From the NCBI GenBank assembly GCA_900110975.1, contig FOFK01000008.1, forward strand, positions 53,465 through 91,470: a stretch of DNA of 38,006 bases. Reading direction: 5' to 3'. The position numbers and the translations under genes are program-made. Under the pieces are notes generated by a model. It was not told the DNA's origin. It saw only the letters and a list, made by a program, of their open reading frames with translations, and ran no database searches. Positions 25,370 to 34,565 of the stretch are shown here, one piece after another; the stretch's first letter is position 1, and every line of letters begins with the position of its first letter. The DNA is from Lachnospiraceae bacterium RM5. Lineage in GTDB: Bacteria > Bacillota > Clostridia > Lachnospirales > Lachnospiraceae.

Positions 25370-28126
25370 ATGAAGTTAAGTGTTTATTTTGCACCGGGAA
25401 AAATAAATTTAATAGGGGCTTACCTTGAAAAAAATGGAGGAAATGTACTATCTTGTGCACTTAAGAGTGGTACATATATTATTGCAAAGAAAAGAAAAAA
25501 TAAGATTGTAAGAGTATATTCGTTAAATAAGCCAAAAAGCGGAGTTTGTGTTTTTAATTTAAATGAATTACATGAAGATTCTATTGATGACTGGGTAAAT
25601 CATGTTAAGGCGGTTATTAAGTCTTTTAATGATTCGGGATATGAGGTTAAAAACGGACTAGACCTTATGTATTATGGAAATGTATTTGTGGGTTCAGGCT
25701 TTTCTTCTTCGGAATCTTTCCAGATGGCTACAGCATTTGCCATAAATGATATGTTTAAATTTAATCTTGATAAACTTACTCTTGCAAAAATATGTGAAAA
25801 TGCACAGAAAAAATATATTGATGAAAACTGTAGTACAGTTGACTATTTAACTGTTGCAATGGGTGAATCAAACAAGGCATTTCTTTTTGATACAAAAACA
25901 TATGATTATAAAGAAATCGATATTAATTTAAATGAGTTTTGTGTTTTGATTGCAGATGTTAAGAAAACAGACATACCTGATTATTCTTTTTATGATGTAA
26001 GAAATGATGAATGTCTTAGTGCCTTGAAAATTCTTCAGAAGAAATTAAAAGTGGACTGTCTTTGTGATGTCAGTAATAAAGAATTAGAGGAAAATAAAGA
26101 GCTTTTTCATAATGAGATAATATACAGGAGAGCAAAATATATTATTAATGAAAATGAGAGAGTAAAAGAAGTTGCAAGTCTTATTGAAAAAGAAGATGTT
26201 GATGGAATATCTGAGATTATGAAAGAATCTTTTCTTTCTTTGAAATATGAATTCAGGGCATCAGATGATTTGATGGATGTAATCATTAAGGCGGCATATG
26301 ATGTTGACGGATGCGTAGGTTCTAAAATAAGTGGAAGAGGATATGGAAGATGTACGATTTCACTTGTGGAGAAAGATAAAAAAGATGAATTTAAAAAGCA
26401 TATTTCAGAAGTATGTAAAAAAGAAACAGGACTTGATGCGGAATTTTTTGAATTAGAAGTCGGGGGCGGTCCGTCAAAACTTAGTATTGATGAATGCTCA
26501 GATGTAATCGATGAAAGAATGATTTACTGGGCTGTTACAACACTTGTAGGATATGCTGTTTCAAGAAAATTAATCTGGCGTGAAGATATAAATTATGTCC
26601 TTAATACTATTTTACATGAGCTTGGAATTGAGGAATATAAAGGAAAAAGAAAAGATGTTATTAATGCTTCAAGAAATATGTCGATTTTTGAAAGCGATTA
26701 TGATCTTGGAAGTTTCCTTACAAAGCTTTTATTTGTTATTGATAATTATGCATGTAAAAAAGGAATTATTAAGGAAAATACGGTTGGCTTAAAGGATTTA
26801 TTTGATTCGCATATTATGAATATAATGACACCACGTCCATCTGAGGTAAATAAAAGATTTAAATATCTTTATCATGTAGATAAAAGAGAAGCAACGGACT
26901 GGTTTTATACATTCAGTAAGGATACGAATTACATAAGAAGAGGCAGAATTACTGCTGATTTGAAATGGAAATATAAATGTGAGTATGGAAATTTTGATAT
27001 AACAATAAATTTATCAAAACCTGAAAAAGATCCAAGAGATATAGCAAAAGCAAAAGAAGAGAAAAGTCTTGATTATCCCAAATGTCTTCTTTGTGTTGAA
27101 AATGAAGGATATTATGGAAGGGCAAACCATCCGGGAAGAAGTAATCACAGATTAATAGGAATTAAAATCCAGGATCAGGACTGGTCTTTACAATATTCCC
27201 CATATGTTTATTATAATGAGCATTGCATAGTGCTTAATAATGAGCATGTGCCAATGGTTATTAACAGGGATACTTTTGCAAAACTCTTTGATTTTATTGA
27301 TTTTCTGCCACATTACTTTGTTGGTTCGAATGCGGATCTTCCAATAGTGGGTGGTTCAATACTTTCACATGAACATTTTCAGGGTGGTAATTATGAATTT
27401 GCAATGGCAAAAGCACCTATGGAAAAAAGATTCAGAATCAATGGTTTTAAAAATGTTGACCTTGGTATTGTTAAGTGGCCGATGTCAGTTATAAGACTTT
27501 TATCAAGAGATAAAGAAGAGATTATAAGACTCGCTGATAAGATACTTATGACGTGGAAATCTTATACGGATGAAGATGCATTTATTTATGCAGAATATAA
27601 TACAATTACTCCTATAGCAAGAAAAAGAGGGGACAGATATGAACTTGACCTTGTGCTTAGAAATGCCATAACTACTAAGGAATATCCATTTGGTGTATTC
27701 CATTCCCATGAAAAATGGCATAGTATCAAGAAAGAAAATATCGGTCTTATCGAGGTTATGGGACTTGCTATACTTCCTGGAAGATTATATACAGAAATGA
27801 CCATGATTAAGAAACTTATGGTTAAATATATCTGTGAGCTTGATGAGGAAGCAAGAAATTACGAAACCATAAAAGAAAAAGCCATAAAAAATATATTTGG
27901 TGAAATGGCTGATAATGATAATATCAAAAAACATTGCTCATGGGTAAAAGGATTTTTAGATGATATGCCAATGGAAGAATTTGTAAGCCTTGATAAGAAG
28001 AGTGCGGATATGGTTCTTAAAAGAGAGATTGGCAGGGTATTTGAGATGATTCTCTTAGATGCTGGTGTATTCAAAAGAGATGCAAAAGGAAAGATGGATT
28101 TTGAGAGATTTATCCAGTCCATATAA
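25370..28126 (+). CDS. Fusion of a galactokinase-like GHMP domain and a type 2 GalT uridylyltransferase
   Basis: A 918-residue continuous chain. Residues 1 to about 385 align with galactokinase: APGKINLIG (8-16), ATP loop GSGFSSSES (108-116), Asp158 in VDYLTVAMG at the catalytic position, NENERV, and GRGYGRC (322-328). Residues from about 390 are a Firmicutes type 2 hexose-1-phosphate uridylyltransferase, with the nucleotidyl-His site SHEHFQGG (His667, His669, Gln671) and late blocks NTITPIARKR and FGVFHSHEKWHSI. The usual galactose-contacting GEHTDYN segment is replaced by GAYLEKN (16-22), and the third kinase motif has Arg where Gly is usual, so sugar specificity or even kinase activity is uncertain. 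Expected role: phosphorylate a sugar and convert it to a UDP-sugar. It ends the TetR-led cluster. Confidence 0.85.
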   Translation: MKLSVYFAPGKINLIGAYLEKNGGNVLSCALKSGTYIIAKKRKNKIVRVYSLNKPKSGVCVFNLNELHEDSIDDWVNHVKAVIKSFNDSGYEVKNGLDLMYYGNVFVGSGFSSSESFQMATAFAINDMFKFNLDKLTLAKICENAQKKYIDENCSTVDYLTVAMGESNKAFLFDTKTYDYKEIDINLNEFCVLIADVKKTDIPDYSFYDVRNDECLSALKILQKKLKVDCLCDVSNKELEENKELFHNEIIYRRAKYIINENERVKEVASLIEKEDVDGISEIMKESFLSLKYEFRASDDLMDVIIKAAYDVDGCVGSKISGRGYGRCTISLVEKDKKDEFKKHISEVCKKETGLDAEFFELEVGGGPSKLSIDECSDVIDERMIYWAVTTLVGYAVSRKLIWREDINYVLNTILHELGIEEYKGKRKDVINASRNMSIFESDYDLGSFLTKLLFVIDNYACKKGIIKENTVGLKDLFDSHIMNIMTPRPSEVNKRFKYLYHVDKREATDWFYTFSKDTNYIRRGRITADLKWKYKCEYGNFDITINLSKPEKDPRDIAKAKEEKSLDYPKCLLCVENEGYYGRANHPGRSNHRLIGIKIQDQDWSLQYSPYVYYNEHCIVLNNEHVPMVINRDTFAKLFDFIDFLPHYFVGSNADLPIVGGSILSHEHFQGGNYEFAMAKAPMEKRFRINGFKNVDLGIVKWPMSVIRLLSRDKEEIIRLADKILMTWKSYTDEDAFIYAEYNTITPIARKRGDRYELDLVLRNAITTKEYPFGVFHSHEKWHSIKKENIGLIEVMGLAILPGRLYTEMTMIKKLMVKYICELDEEARNYETIKEKAIKNIFGEMADNDNIKKHCSWVKGFLDDMPMEEFVSLDKKSADMVLKREIGRVFEMILLDAGVFKRDAKGKMDFERFIQSI

Positions 28127-28269
28127 AATCACCTTGTAAAAATTGGAAATTTGTAGCAATATGTAGTATTATTATGTAGTGCTATTTTCATAATCAGATG
28201 TTTATGCAGATATTTATGTCGGATAGCATAAAATATAATAACAACGCATAGTATACAAGAGGTAAAATA

Positions 28270-28827
28270 ATGAGTAATATTAACAACAATAGTAATTCAA
28301 AAAATAAATTAAGCCCCGATGTTGAAAAGTTAGTTGCTACAAATAAAGCAAAAAAATATATGGATTCAGTAAAGCATTTAAATATTTTACTGGTGATTTC
28401 AATTGTATTGTTTTATATTGTTCCAAAGATAGTATTTATGACAGGAATAAGCAGTAAGGTAGCAGGGTTTATAGTTATCCTGATTTTGATGTTAAGCGCA
28501 TTTGTAGTTTTTCTTATGAATTTCTCATATGGTCTTAAATTTAATTTTAACATACTTGTTCCAATTGTTATTGCTGTTCTTTATGTGCCTTCCGTTATAA
28601 TAAATTACGGCGGTGATAAGGGAATGTTTTCTTTTGTATTTATTTACCTGTTTATGGGAATTTGTGGATTATTTACAGGAAATGTATTAAGAAGAAGACA
28701 ATATAATGAGAAACAGCCGCTTGGCCTTAATACAGCTTTAAAAATGCAGAGAATGAGAGAAGAAAAGGCTAAAAAGGATAAGGTGCTTAAAAGAAAACAT
28801 ACAAAGAAAAAACATAAAAAGAAATAA
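28270..28827 (+). CDS. Small membrane protein with lysine-rich tail, function unknown
   Basis: A 185-residue protein with an Asn/Ser-rich N-terminus, four predicted membrane segments (about residues 36-55, 62-82, 92-110 and 118-136) and a very basic cytoplasmic tail ending in alternating Lys/His runs. I recognise no domain. AGAGGTAAAATA precedes the ATG. A second small membrane gene starts 26 bp after it and the pyrophosphatase gene follows, so the three are probably one transcript. The basic tail might contact nucleic acid or acidic lipid; that is speculation. Confidence 0.7.
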   Translation: MSNINNNSNSKNKLSPDVEKLVATNKAKKYMDSVKHLNILLVISIVLFYIVPKIVFMTGISSKVAGFIVILILMLSAFVVFLMNFSYGLKFNFNILVPIVIAVLYVPSVIINYGGDKGMFSFVFIYLFMGICGLFTGNVLRRRQYNEKQPLGLNTALKMQRMREEKAKKDKVLKRKHTKKKHKKK

Positions 28828-28853
28828 AATTGTATGTACAGGATGGTTTTGTG

Positions 28854-29072
28854 ATGAAAAGAAAGAAGAAAAAAAATAACGTAAATGTTAATGCAAATGG
28901 TGAATATGTAGAAAAGAGCAAAGGACCTCTTATATGGCTTTTGATTGTTATTGGTTATACACTTATTATGCTGCTTATAATACTTATTTTAGGAAGAGAT
29001 AATAATAAATCAAATAAACAGATCATGGAAACAACGGTGCAGGTAGAAACTGTTGTGGGAGAAGGTGAGTAA
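28854..29072 (+). CDS. Small single-pass membrane protein
   Basis: A 72-residue protein with a lysine-rich start (MKRKKKKNN), one hydrophobic segment (about residues 27-45) and an acidic C-terminus (VQVETVVGEGE). The charge pattern puts the N-terminus inside. The frame is open eight codons upstream to a TTG, but the ATG at 28854, with AGGA about 10 nt before it, is the more likely start. Only 4 bp separate its stop from the pyrophosphatase start, suggesting coupled translation. No known family recognised. Confidence 0.65.
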   Translation: MKRKKKKNNVNVNANGEYVEKSKGPLIWLLIVIGYTLIMLLIILILGRDNNKSNKQIMETTVQVETVVGEGE

Positions 29073-29076
29073 GTGC

Positions 29077-30714
29077 ATGAGTAGTGAGAGAATTTATGTT
29101 ATAGGACATAGAAATCCTGACACGGATTCTATTTGTTCTGCCATAGCATATGCCTATTTAAAAAATCAGATAAGTGATAATGAATATAAAGCTGCAAGAG
29201 CAGGTCAGATAAATGAGGAAACAAGATTTGTGCTTGATAATTTTTCAGTGCAGATTCCTGAATATATCAATACTATTGCAACACAGGTTAAAGAGATTGA
29301 GATTAGAAAAACTGAAGGTGTAAACAGGGAGATTTCCTTAAAGAGAGCCTGGGAATTAATGAAACAGCTTGGGGTTGTAACCCTTCCAATAACAAGACAT
29401 GATAGATTAGAAGGTGTTATTACAACTGAAGATATTGCAAAAGCTTATATGGATGTTATTGACAGTAAGATTTTATCTACAGCACATACTGCCATAAGAA
29501 ATATTGTTGATACATTAGATGGCGAGCTTTTATGTGGTAATATTGATGATTATTACACAAAAGGAAAAGTTTTAATAGCTGCAGCAAATCCGGATATGAT
29601 GGAAAATTTCATAGAAGAAGGGGATCTTGTTATTCTTGGAAACAGATATGAATCCCAGCTTTGTGCCATTGAAATGAAAGCAAAGTGTATTATTGTCTGT
29701 GAGGGTGCAACTGTTTCAAAGACAATTGAAAAAATTGCAACAGAAAAGAACTGTACAATTATTATTTCGCCACATGATACATATACCGTTGCAAGGCTTA
29801 TAAATCAGAGTATGCCAATAAGTTATTTTATGTCGAGAGAAAATATTATCAAATTTAAACTTGATGATTTTAAGGATGATGTAAGTGCTGTAATGGCAAC
29901 AAAGAGATACAGAGACTTCCCGGTTGAAGATAAAAAGGGAAGATATGTTGGCATGATTTCAAGAAGAAATCTTTTAAATGCCATGAAGAAAAAAATTATT
30001 TTAGTAGATCATAATGAAAAGACACAGGCTGTTGAAGGTCTTGAAAATGCTAAGATTCTGGAAATAATTGATCATCACAGAATTGGTTCTTTGGAAACAA
30101 TGAATCCTGTTTATTTTAGAAATGAACCACTTGGATGTACGGCAACAATTGTTTATAAGATGTTTATTGAACAGAATGTAATTATTCCTGAGACTATTGC
30201 AGGATTACTGCTTGCAGCGATTTTGTCCGATACACTTATGTTTCGTTCACCAACCTGTACTGAGTTTGATAAAGATACAGCAAAGAAACTTGCAGAGGTT
30301 TCCAAGATAGATATTGAAAAGTTTGCAATGGATATGTTTAGTGCAGGAAGCAACCTTAAGAATAAAACAGCTGAAGAAATATTTTATCAGGATTATAAGA
30401 AGTTCACTATCGGTGACCAGCTTATTGGCGTGGGTCAGATAAATGCATTAAGTGCTGAAGAACTTGCAGAGATAAAAGAAAAACTTTTAATATATCTTAA
30501 TAAAACATATAACAATCGTAATCTTAAGATGATTTTCTTTATGCTTACAAATATTCTTGATGAGTCTACAGAAGTTTTATATGTTGGACAGGGTGCTGAT
30601 GTTATGTTAAATGAGGCGTTTGACGCGGAAGCAAGTAATGGAAGTATTGTGCTTAAGGGCGTAGTATCCAGAAAGAAACAATTTATTCCGGCACTTGGAA
30701 GCGTGATTCAATAA
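29077..30714 (+). CDS. Manganese-dependent inorganic pyrophosphatase with CBS/DRTGG regulatory insert
   Basis: Family II pyrophosphatase that hydrolyses cytoplasmic pyrophosphate and drives biosynthetic reactions forward. The DHH half starts with GHRNPDTDS (His11, Asp15, Asp17). The DHH motif itself is IIDHHRIG (Asp332-His334), and the DHHA2 half has AGSNLKNKTAEEI and the substrate-binding lysine region. An insert of about 240 residues between the first motifs holds two CBS domains around a DRTGG-like domain, as in nucleotide-regulated clostridial CBS-pyrophosphatases; adenine nucleotides typically control such enzymes. The 545-residue length fits that subtype. AAGGTG precedes the chosen ATG; an ATG eight codons upstream overlaps the previous gene. 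Confidence 0.92.
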   Translation: MSSERIYVIGHRNPDTDSICSAIAYAYLKNQISDNEYKAARAGQINEETRFVLDNFSVQIPEYINTIATQVKEIEIRKTEGVNREISLKRAWELMKQLGVVTLPITRHDRLEGVITTEDIAKAYMDVIDSKILSTAHTAIRNIVDTLDGELLCGNIDDYYTKGKVLIAAANPDMMENFIEEGDLVILGNRYESQLCAIEMKAKCIIVCEGATVSKTIEKIATEKNCTIIISPHDTYTVARLINQSMPISYFMSRENIIKFKLDDFKDDVSAVMATKRYRDFPVEDKKGRYVGMISRRNLLNAMKKKIILVDHNEKTQAVEGLENAKILEIIDHHRIGSLETMNPVYFRNEPLGCTATIVYKMFIEQNVIIPETIAGLLLAAILSDTLMFRSPTCTEFDKDTAKKLAEVSKIDIEKFAMDMFSAGSNLKNKTAEEIFYQDYKKFTIGDQLIGVGQINALSAEELAEIKEKLLIYLNKTYNNRNLKMIFFMLTNILDESTEVLYVGQGADVMLNEAFDAEASNGSIVLKGVVSRKKQFIPALGSVIQ

Positions 30715-30784
30715 ATTGAAGAAATAGTTTGAAATCCATAATAAAATTAGTGATGAAAAAATACAGAAAGAGGAAGATAGTACA

Positions 30785-31348
30785 ATGAGAGATACATGGA
30801 AAGCTGGAAATATGTTGTATCCGGTACCTGCAGTTATGGTATCGTGCAAGAAGAAAGATGAGAATGCAAAGGCAAATATTATTACTGTTGCGTGGGCAGG
30901 AACAATCTGTTCAGACCCTGCAATGTTGTCAATATCAGTAAGACCGGAAAGATATTCTTATGATATTATAAAAGAAAGTGGAGAATTTGTTGTTAATTTA
31001 ATAAATAAACCACTTGTTAGAGCAACAGATTTTTGTGGCTGCCGTTCAGGAAGAGATGTTGATAAATTTAAGGAATTATTTTTGCATGAGTCAGAATCTA
31101 CTAAGATAAGTGCACCTGGTATCATGGAAAGTCCGGTAAGCATTGAGTGTAAGGTTAAAGACATATTAGAACTTGGTTCACATCATATGTTTATTGCCGA
31201 AGTTGTTGCAGTTACAGTTGATAAGCAGTACATGGATGAAAAAAACAGATTTAATCTTGAAAAAGCAGGTCTTGTTGCATATTCTCATGGTGAGTATTTT
31301 GAACTTGGTGAAAAGCTTGGTAAATTTGGTTTTTCAGTAAAAAAATAG
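30785..31348 (+). CDS. Flavin reductase-like (FMN-binding split barrel) protein
   Basis: A 187-residue protein of the flavoredoxin / flavin reductase group that binds FMN and reduces flavin or another acceptor. Supporting segments are YPVPAVMVSCKK at the N-terminus, ANIITVAWAGTICSDPAMLSI (the FMN-binding region), RYSYDIIKESGEFVVNL and the later CDF/CGC cysteine region (residues about 78-84). No partner oxygenase is nearby. AGAGGAAGATAGTACA precedes the ATG. It lies 70 bp after the pyrophosphatase and 77 bp before the cysteine synthase, in the same direction. The true electron acceptor is unknown. Confidence 0.85.
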   Translation: MRDTWKAGNMLYPVPAVMVSCKKKDENAKANIITVAWAGTICSDPAMLSISVRPERYSYDIIKESGEFVVNLINKPLVRATDFCGCRSGRDVDKFKELFLHESESTKISAPGIMESPVSIECKVKDILELGSHHMFIAEVVAVTVDKQYMDEKNRFNLEKAGLVAYSHGEYFELGEKLGKFGFSVKK

Positions 31349-31425
31349 AGATGCAAAAATAGTATAAAAACAATATAAAAATATAACAATATAAAAATAC
31401 AAAAATGTAGTGTGGAAAAAGTAAA

Positions 31426-32355
31426 ATGATTTATAATAATATACTCGAGGCTGTTGGGAATACCCCATTAATCAAATTAAATAAAATAGTATCTGAAGAT
31501 ATGGCAGATATTTATGTGAAGTATGAAGGAAATAATATAGGCGGTTCAATAAAAACAAGAACTGCCTTAAATATGATAAGAAGAGCAGAAGAAAAAGGTG
31601 AACTTAAAAAAGATTCTATCATTGTTGAGCCGACAAGCGGAAACCAGGGAATTGGACTTGCTTTAGTTGGTGCAGTGCTTGGATATGAAGTAATTATCAT
31701 AATGCCTGATTCAGTAAGTATGGAAAGAAGACTTCTTATCAAGCAATATGGTGCTAAGCTTGAGCTTGTACATGATGATGATAATATAGGTGAATGTATT
31801 GAAAAATGTATTGCTCTTGCAAAGGAAATGAAAGAGAAAAATGATAAAGTCTTTATTCCAAACCAGTTTGATAATTTGGATAATGTGGATGCTCATCTTA
31901 AAAACACAGGCAAAGAAATTATTAATGACCTTGGGGATGAGATTGATGGATTTTGCTCGGGTATTGGAACAGGTGGAACAATAACAGGAATAGGAACCAT
32001 TTTAAAAGAATACAACCCTGGTATTATGATCTGGGCAGCAGAACCGGAACATGCAGCGATTTTATCAGGCGGATCAATAGGTTCACATATGCAGATGGGA
32101 ATTGGTGATGGAATAATTCCATCAATTCTTGATCAGAATCTTATAGATAAAATAGAAATTGTAACAGATAAAGAAGCCATAGAAACCACAAGACTTCTTA
32201 CAAGAAAAGAAGGCATTCTTTGTGGAATTTCAAGTGGTACAAATGTATCTGTTGCGCTTAGAATGGCGCGTGTTCTTGGTAAAGGCAAAAAGATTGTTAC
32301 AATTCTTCCGGATACCGGAGAAAGATATTTTTCAACAAGTCTTTTTGAAGATTAG
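31426..32355 (+). CDS. Cysteine synthase family PLP enzyme
   Basis: Probably makes cysteine from O-acetylserine and sulfide in the cytoplasm. The 309-residue fold-type II enzyme has the PLP lysine Lys43 in GGSIKTRTAL, the substrate loop TSGNQG (70-75), the phosphate-binding GTGGTITGIG and SSGTNVSVAL near the C-terminus. Two spots differ from the textbook form: Thr replaces the Asp that usually follows Lys43, and Gln replaces the Thr of TSGNTG. Similar variants exist among clostridial relatives, so a related beta-replacement reaction cannot be excluded. It has no strong ribosome site (TGGAAAAAGT only). It is followed directly by a bidirectional terminator. Confidence 0.88.
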   Translation: MIYNNILEAVGNTPLIKLNKIVSEDMADIYVKYEGNNIGGSIKTRTALNMIRRAEEKGELKKDSIIVEPTSGNQGIGLALVGAVLGYEVIIIMPDSVSMERRLLIKQYGAKLELVHDDDNIGECIEKCIALAKEMKEKNDKVFIPNQFDNLDNVDAHLKNTGKEIINDLGDEIDGFCSGIGTGGTITGIGTILKEYNPGIMIWAAEPEHAAILSGGSIGSHMQMGIGDGIIPSILDQNLIDKIEIVTDKEAIETTRLLTRKEGILCGISSGTNVSVALRMARVLGKGKKIVTILPDTGERYFSTSLFED

Positions 32356-32364
32356 AAAATTAAG

Positions 32365-32421
32365 AAAATCCTTCAGGAAATGGAAACATTGATATGTACC
32401 CAGAATCCTGAAGGATTTTTT
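32365..32421. terminator. Bidirectional terminator between convergent genes
   Basis: Perfect 14-bp arms (32365-32378 and 32406-32419, AAAATCCTTCAGGA and its complement). Six Ts end the plus-strand copy, and the A-run at the left arm gives Ts for the minus strand. It serves the cysteine synthase gene and the opposing gene at 32428. Confidence 0.88.
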
Positions 32422-32427
32422 ATTTGT

Positions 32428-32916
32428 TTATTTATTGCTTTCAATTAATTTTTCAGAAAGATAATGAGTTGTCATTTCTCTTGAGAATATATACATATTC
32501 CTATCGCTTTCGCCTTTTTTACAATCAAGACTCTGAAGAATATTTATTGTTTTGATATTTATCATTTTCATGATATCTGAATCTTCTTTGTAATCATGAA
32601 CAACCATATATGGTCTTGGATGGAAGTTGTATGTGTAGTGATTATCCATTGTTATCCATACAAAACCTCCGATGATAATATCTTCAAGCATATTATTTCT
32701 GCTTGGATCAATATCATTTGGATCAAATAAATCAAAGGACATTCTTATGTGTTTGAATACCTTTGAATAGTTTGGATCGTGATTAAATCGCATTGTACCA
32801 AGGATTTGTCTTGTTGTCTTATTATAGATATTAAGATAAATTGTTGGAACATTGTGATTATCTTTTCTGTCAATTGCTTGAACTGTGAAGAAAACATTTC
32901 CTAAATGTTGTAACAT
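32428..32916 (-). CDS. Conserved-looking hypothetical protein
   Basis: A 162-residue soluble protein with no signal peptide or TM segment. It has alternating short beta strands (VFFTVQAID, TIYLNIYNK, QILGTMRF, IIIGGFVWITMDNHY) followed by a charged helical end, suggesting a small beta-rich fold. I do not recognise a family. GGAGGCGAGACAC precedes the ATG at 32916; an in-frame ATG five codons upstream overlaps this ribosome site and was rejected. It is transcribed alone, convergent with the cysteine synthase gene, and its 5' end faces pyruvate kinase. Confidence 0.8.
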   Translation of the reverse strand: MLQHLGNVFFTVQAIDRKDNHNVPTIYLNIYNKTTRQILGTMRFNHDPNYSKVFKHIRMSFDLFDPNDIDPSRNNMLEDIIIGGFVWITMDNHYTYNFHPRPYMVVHDYKEDSDIMKMINIKTINILQSLDCKKGESDRNMYIFSREMTTHYLSEKLIESNK

Positions 32917-33025
32917 GTGTCTCGCCTCCATTTATAATTTTTACTGCAAAATACCTTACACATATTCTACCATAAATCCCTTATGAATTAAATAGAAAAT
33001 TATGCAGGTGAAATAACTTTATTTC

Positions 33026-33054
33026 TTGTAACTAAGGGGGTTAAGTGTTATATT
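33026..33054 (+). promoter_or_regulatory. Candidate promoter of pyruvate kinase
   Basis: TTGTAA (33026-33031) and TATATT (33049-33054) are spaced 17 bp, leaving a leader of about 80 nt before the pyk ATG. Confidence 0.45.
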
Positions 33055-33141
33055 TATATAAGTTTATATTAATTCTATTTGAGGATTTGCTTATAGAATT
33101 TTTTAATAAATATTTTTATGTTTTTATATAAGGAGTAATTT

Positions 33142-34557
33142 ATGCGAAAGACAAAGGTTATTTGTACAATTGGACCATCCAGTGATAATGAAGAAGTATT
33201 AGAACAGTTATGTCTTACAGGAATGAACGTTGCAAGACTTAATTTTTCTCATGGAACACATGAAGAGCATAAGGAAAAAATTGATTTAATAAAAAAGGTT
33301 CGTGAGAAACTTTCCCTTCCGATAGCGATAATGCTTGATACAAAAGGACCTGAGTATAGAATAAAAACATTTAAAAATGGCAAGGTGACTTTAAAAGAAG
33401 GAGATAAATTTACATTTACAATAAAGGATATTGAGGGAGACGAAAATATTGTATCTGTAAATTATGATCATCTTATAGATGATTTGCAAATAGGAGATAA
33501 AGTTTTAGTAAATAACGGACTTGTTATTTGTGAAGTTATTGAACTTACTGAAACTGACGCTATTTGTAATGTTTTAGCAGGCGGAGTTCTGTCTGATAGA
33601 AAAAGCATGAACTTTCCAAATAAAGTTATGACACATGACTTTTTGAGTGAGCAGGATAAGAAGGATCTTCTTTTTGGAATTGAAAATGATGTTGATTATG
33701 TTGCTGCAAGTTTTGTTTCAAGTGGCTCGGATGTTGAAGATTTAAGAAATTTTCTGGATAAAAATGGCGGAGATGAAATCGACATCATTGCAAAGATAGA
33801 GAACAGATCAGGTGTTGATAATATTGAGGATATCTGCGAAGTTGCTGATGGAATCATGATTGCAAGAGGAGATCTTGGCGTTGAAATTCCTGCAATTGAA
33901 GTACCTTCTGTTCAAAAATATCTGATTAATAAATGCAGAATGCTTGGAACAAGAGTTATTACAGCAACAGAAATGTTAGAGTCAATGATTTATAATCCAA
34001 GAGCTACAAGGGCAGAGCTTTCTGACGTTGCAAATGCAGTATATGATGGAACAAGTGCTGTTATGCTTTCAGGTGAAACAGCTTCAGGGAAATATCCTGT
34101 TAAGGCGTTAAAGTGTATGGTTGACACGGTTTCATTTACAGAAAAAAATATTCATTATGAAAAAAGATTTAATAACATTGAAAATAATATAAAAAACAAC
34201 CTGGATGCGATTTCTCATTCTACATGTTCAATGGCAATTGACGTCCACGCAAAATGTATTGTTGTAAATTCAATCAGTGGAAGAACTGCAAGAATGGTAT
34301 CAAGATTCAGATGTCCTGTTGATATTATTGGAATGACAACGGATCCTAAAGTATGGAGAAAGCTTAACTTAAGCTGGGGTGTGACTCCTATTATATGTTC
34401 AACTTATGATACAGTGGACTATATGTTTTACAATGCAATGAGTGAGGCAAAAAAAGTATTTAAACTCGAAAAGGGAGATAACATAGTTCTCACCGGCGGT
34501 CCGCTTAATGGCAAGTCGGGAAATACAAATACAATCAGGGTTGAGACAATAAAATAG
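33142..34557 (+). CDS. pyk: Pyruvate kinase
   Basis: Pyk transfers phosphate from phosphoenolpyruvate to ADP, the last glycolytic step. The 471-residue protein has TKVICTIGPSS at the N-terminus, the substrate arginine in ARLNFSHGTH, MLDTKGPE, the catalytic lysine Lys218 in IIAKIEN (with Glu220), MIARGDLGVEI and ITATEMLESM. It ends after the C-terminal allosteric domain (NIVLTGG) and lacks the extra PEP-utiliser-like domain seen in the longer Bacillus enzymes. AAGGAG precedes the ATG. It is monocistronic and followed by a long structured terminator. Confidence 0.97.
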   Translation: MRKTKVICTIGPSSDNEEVLEQLCLTGMNVARLNFSHGTHEEHKEKIDLIKKVREKLSLPIAIMLDTKGPEYRIKTFKNGKVTLKEGDKFTFTIKDIEGDENIVSVNYDHLIDDLQIGDKVLVNNGLVICEVIELTETDAICNVLAGGVLSDRKSMNFPNKVMTHDFLSEQDKKDLLFGIENDVDYVAASFVSSGSDVEDLRNFLDKNGGDEIDIIAKIENRSGVDNIEDICEVADGIMIARGDLGVEIPAIEVPSVQKYLINKCRMLGTRVITATEMLESMIYNPRATRAELSDVANAVYDGTSAVMLSGETASGKYPVKALKCMVDTVSFTEKNIHYEKRFNNIENNIKNNLDAISHSTCSMAIDVHAKCIVVNSISGRTARMVSRFRCPVDIIGMTTDPKVWRKLNLSWGVTPIICSTYDTVDYMFYNAMSEAKKVFKLEKGDNIVLTGGPLNGKSGNTNTIRVETIK

Positions 34558-34565
34558 TATGGGAT

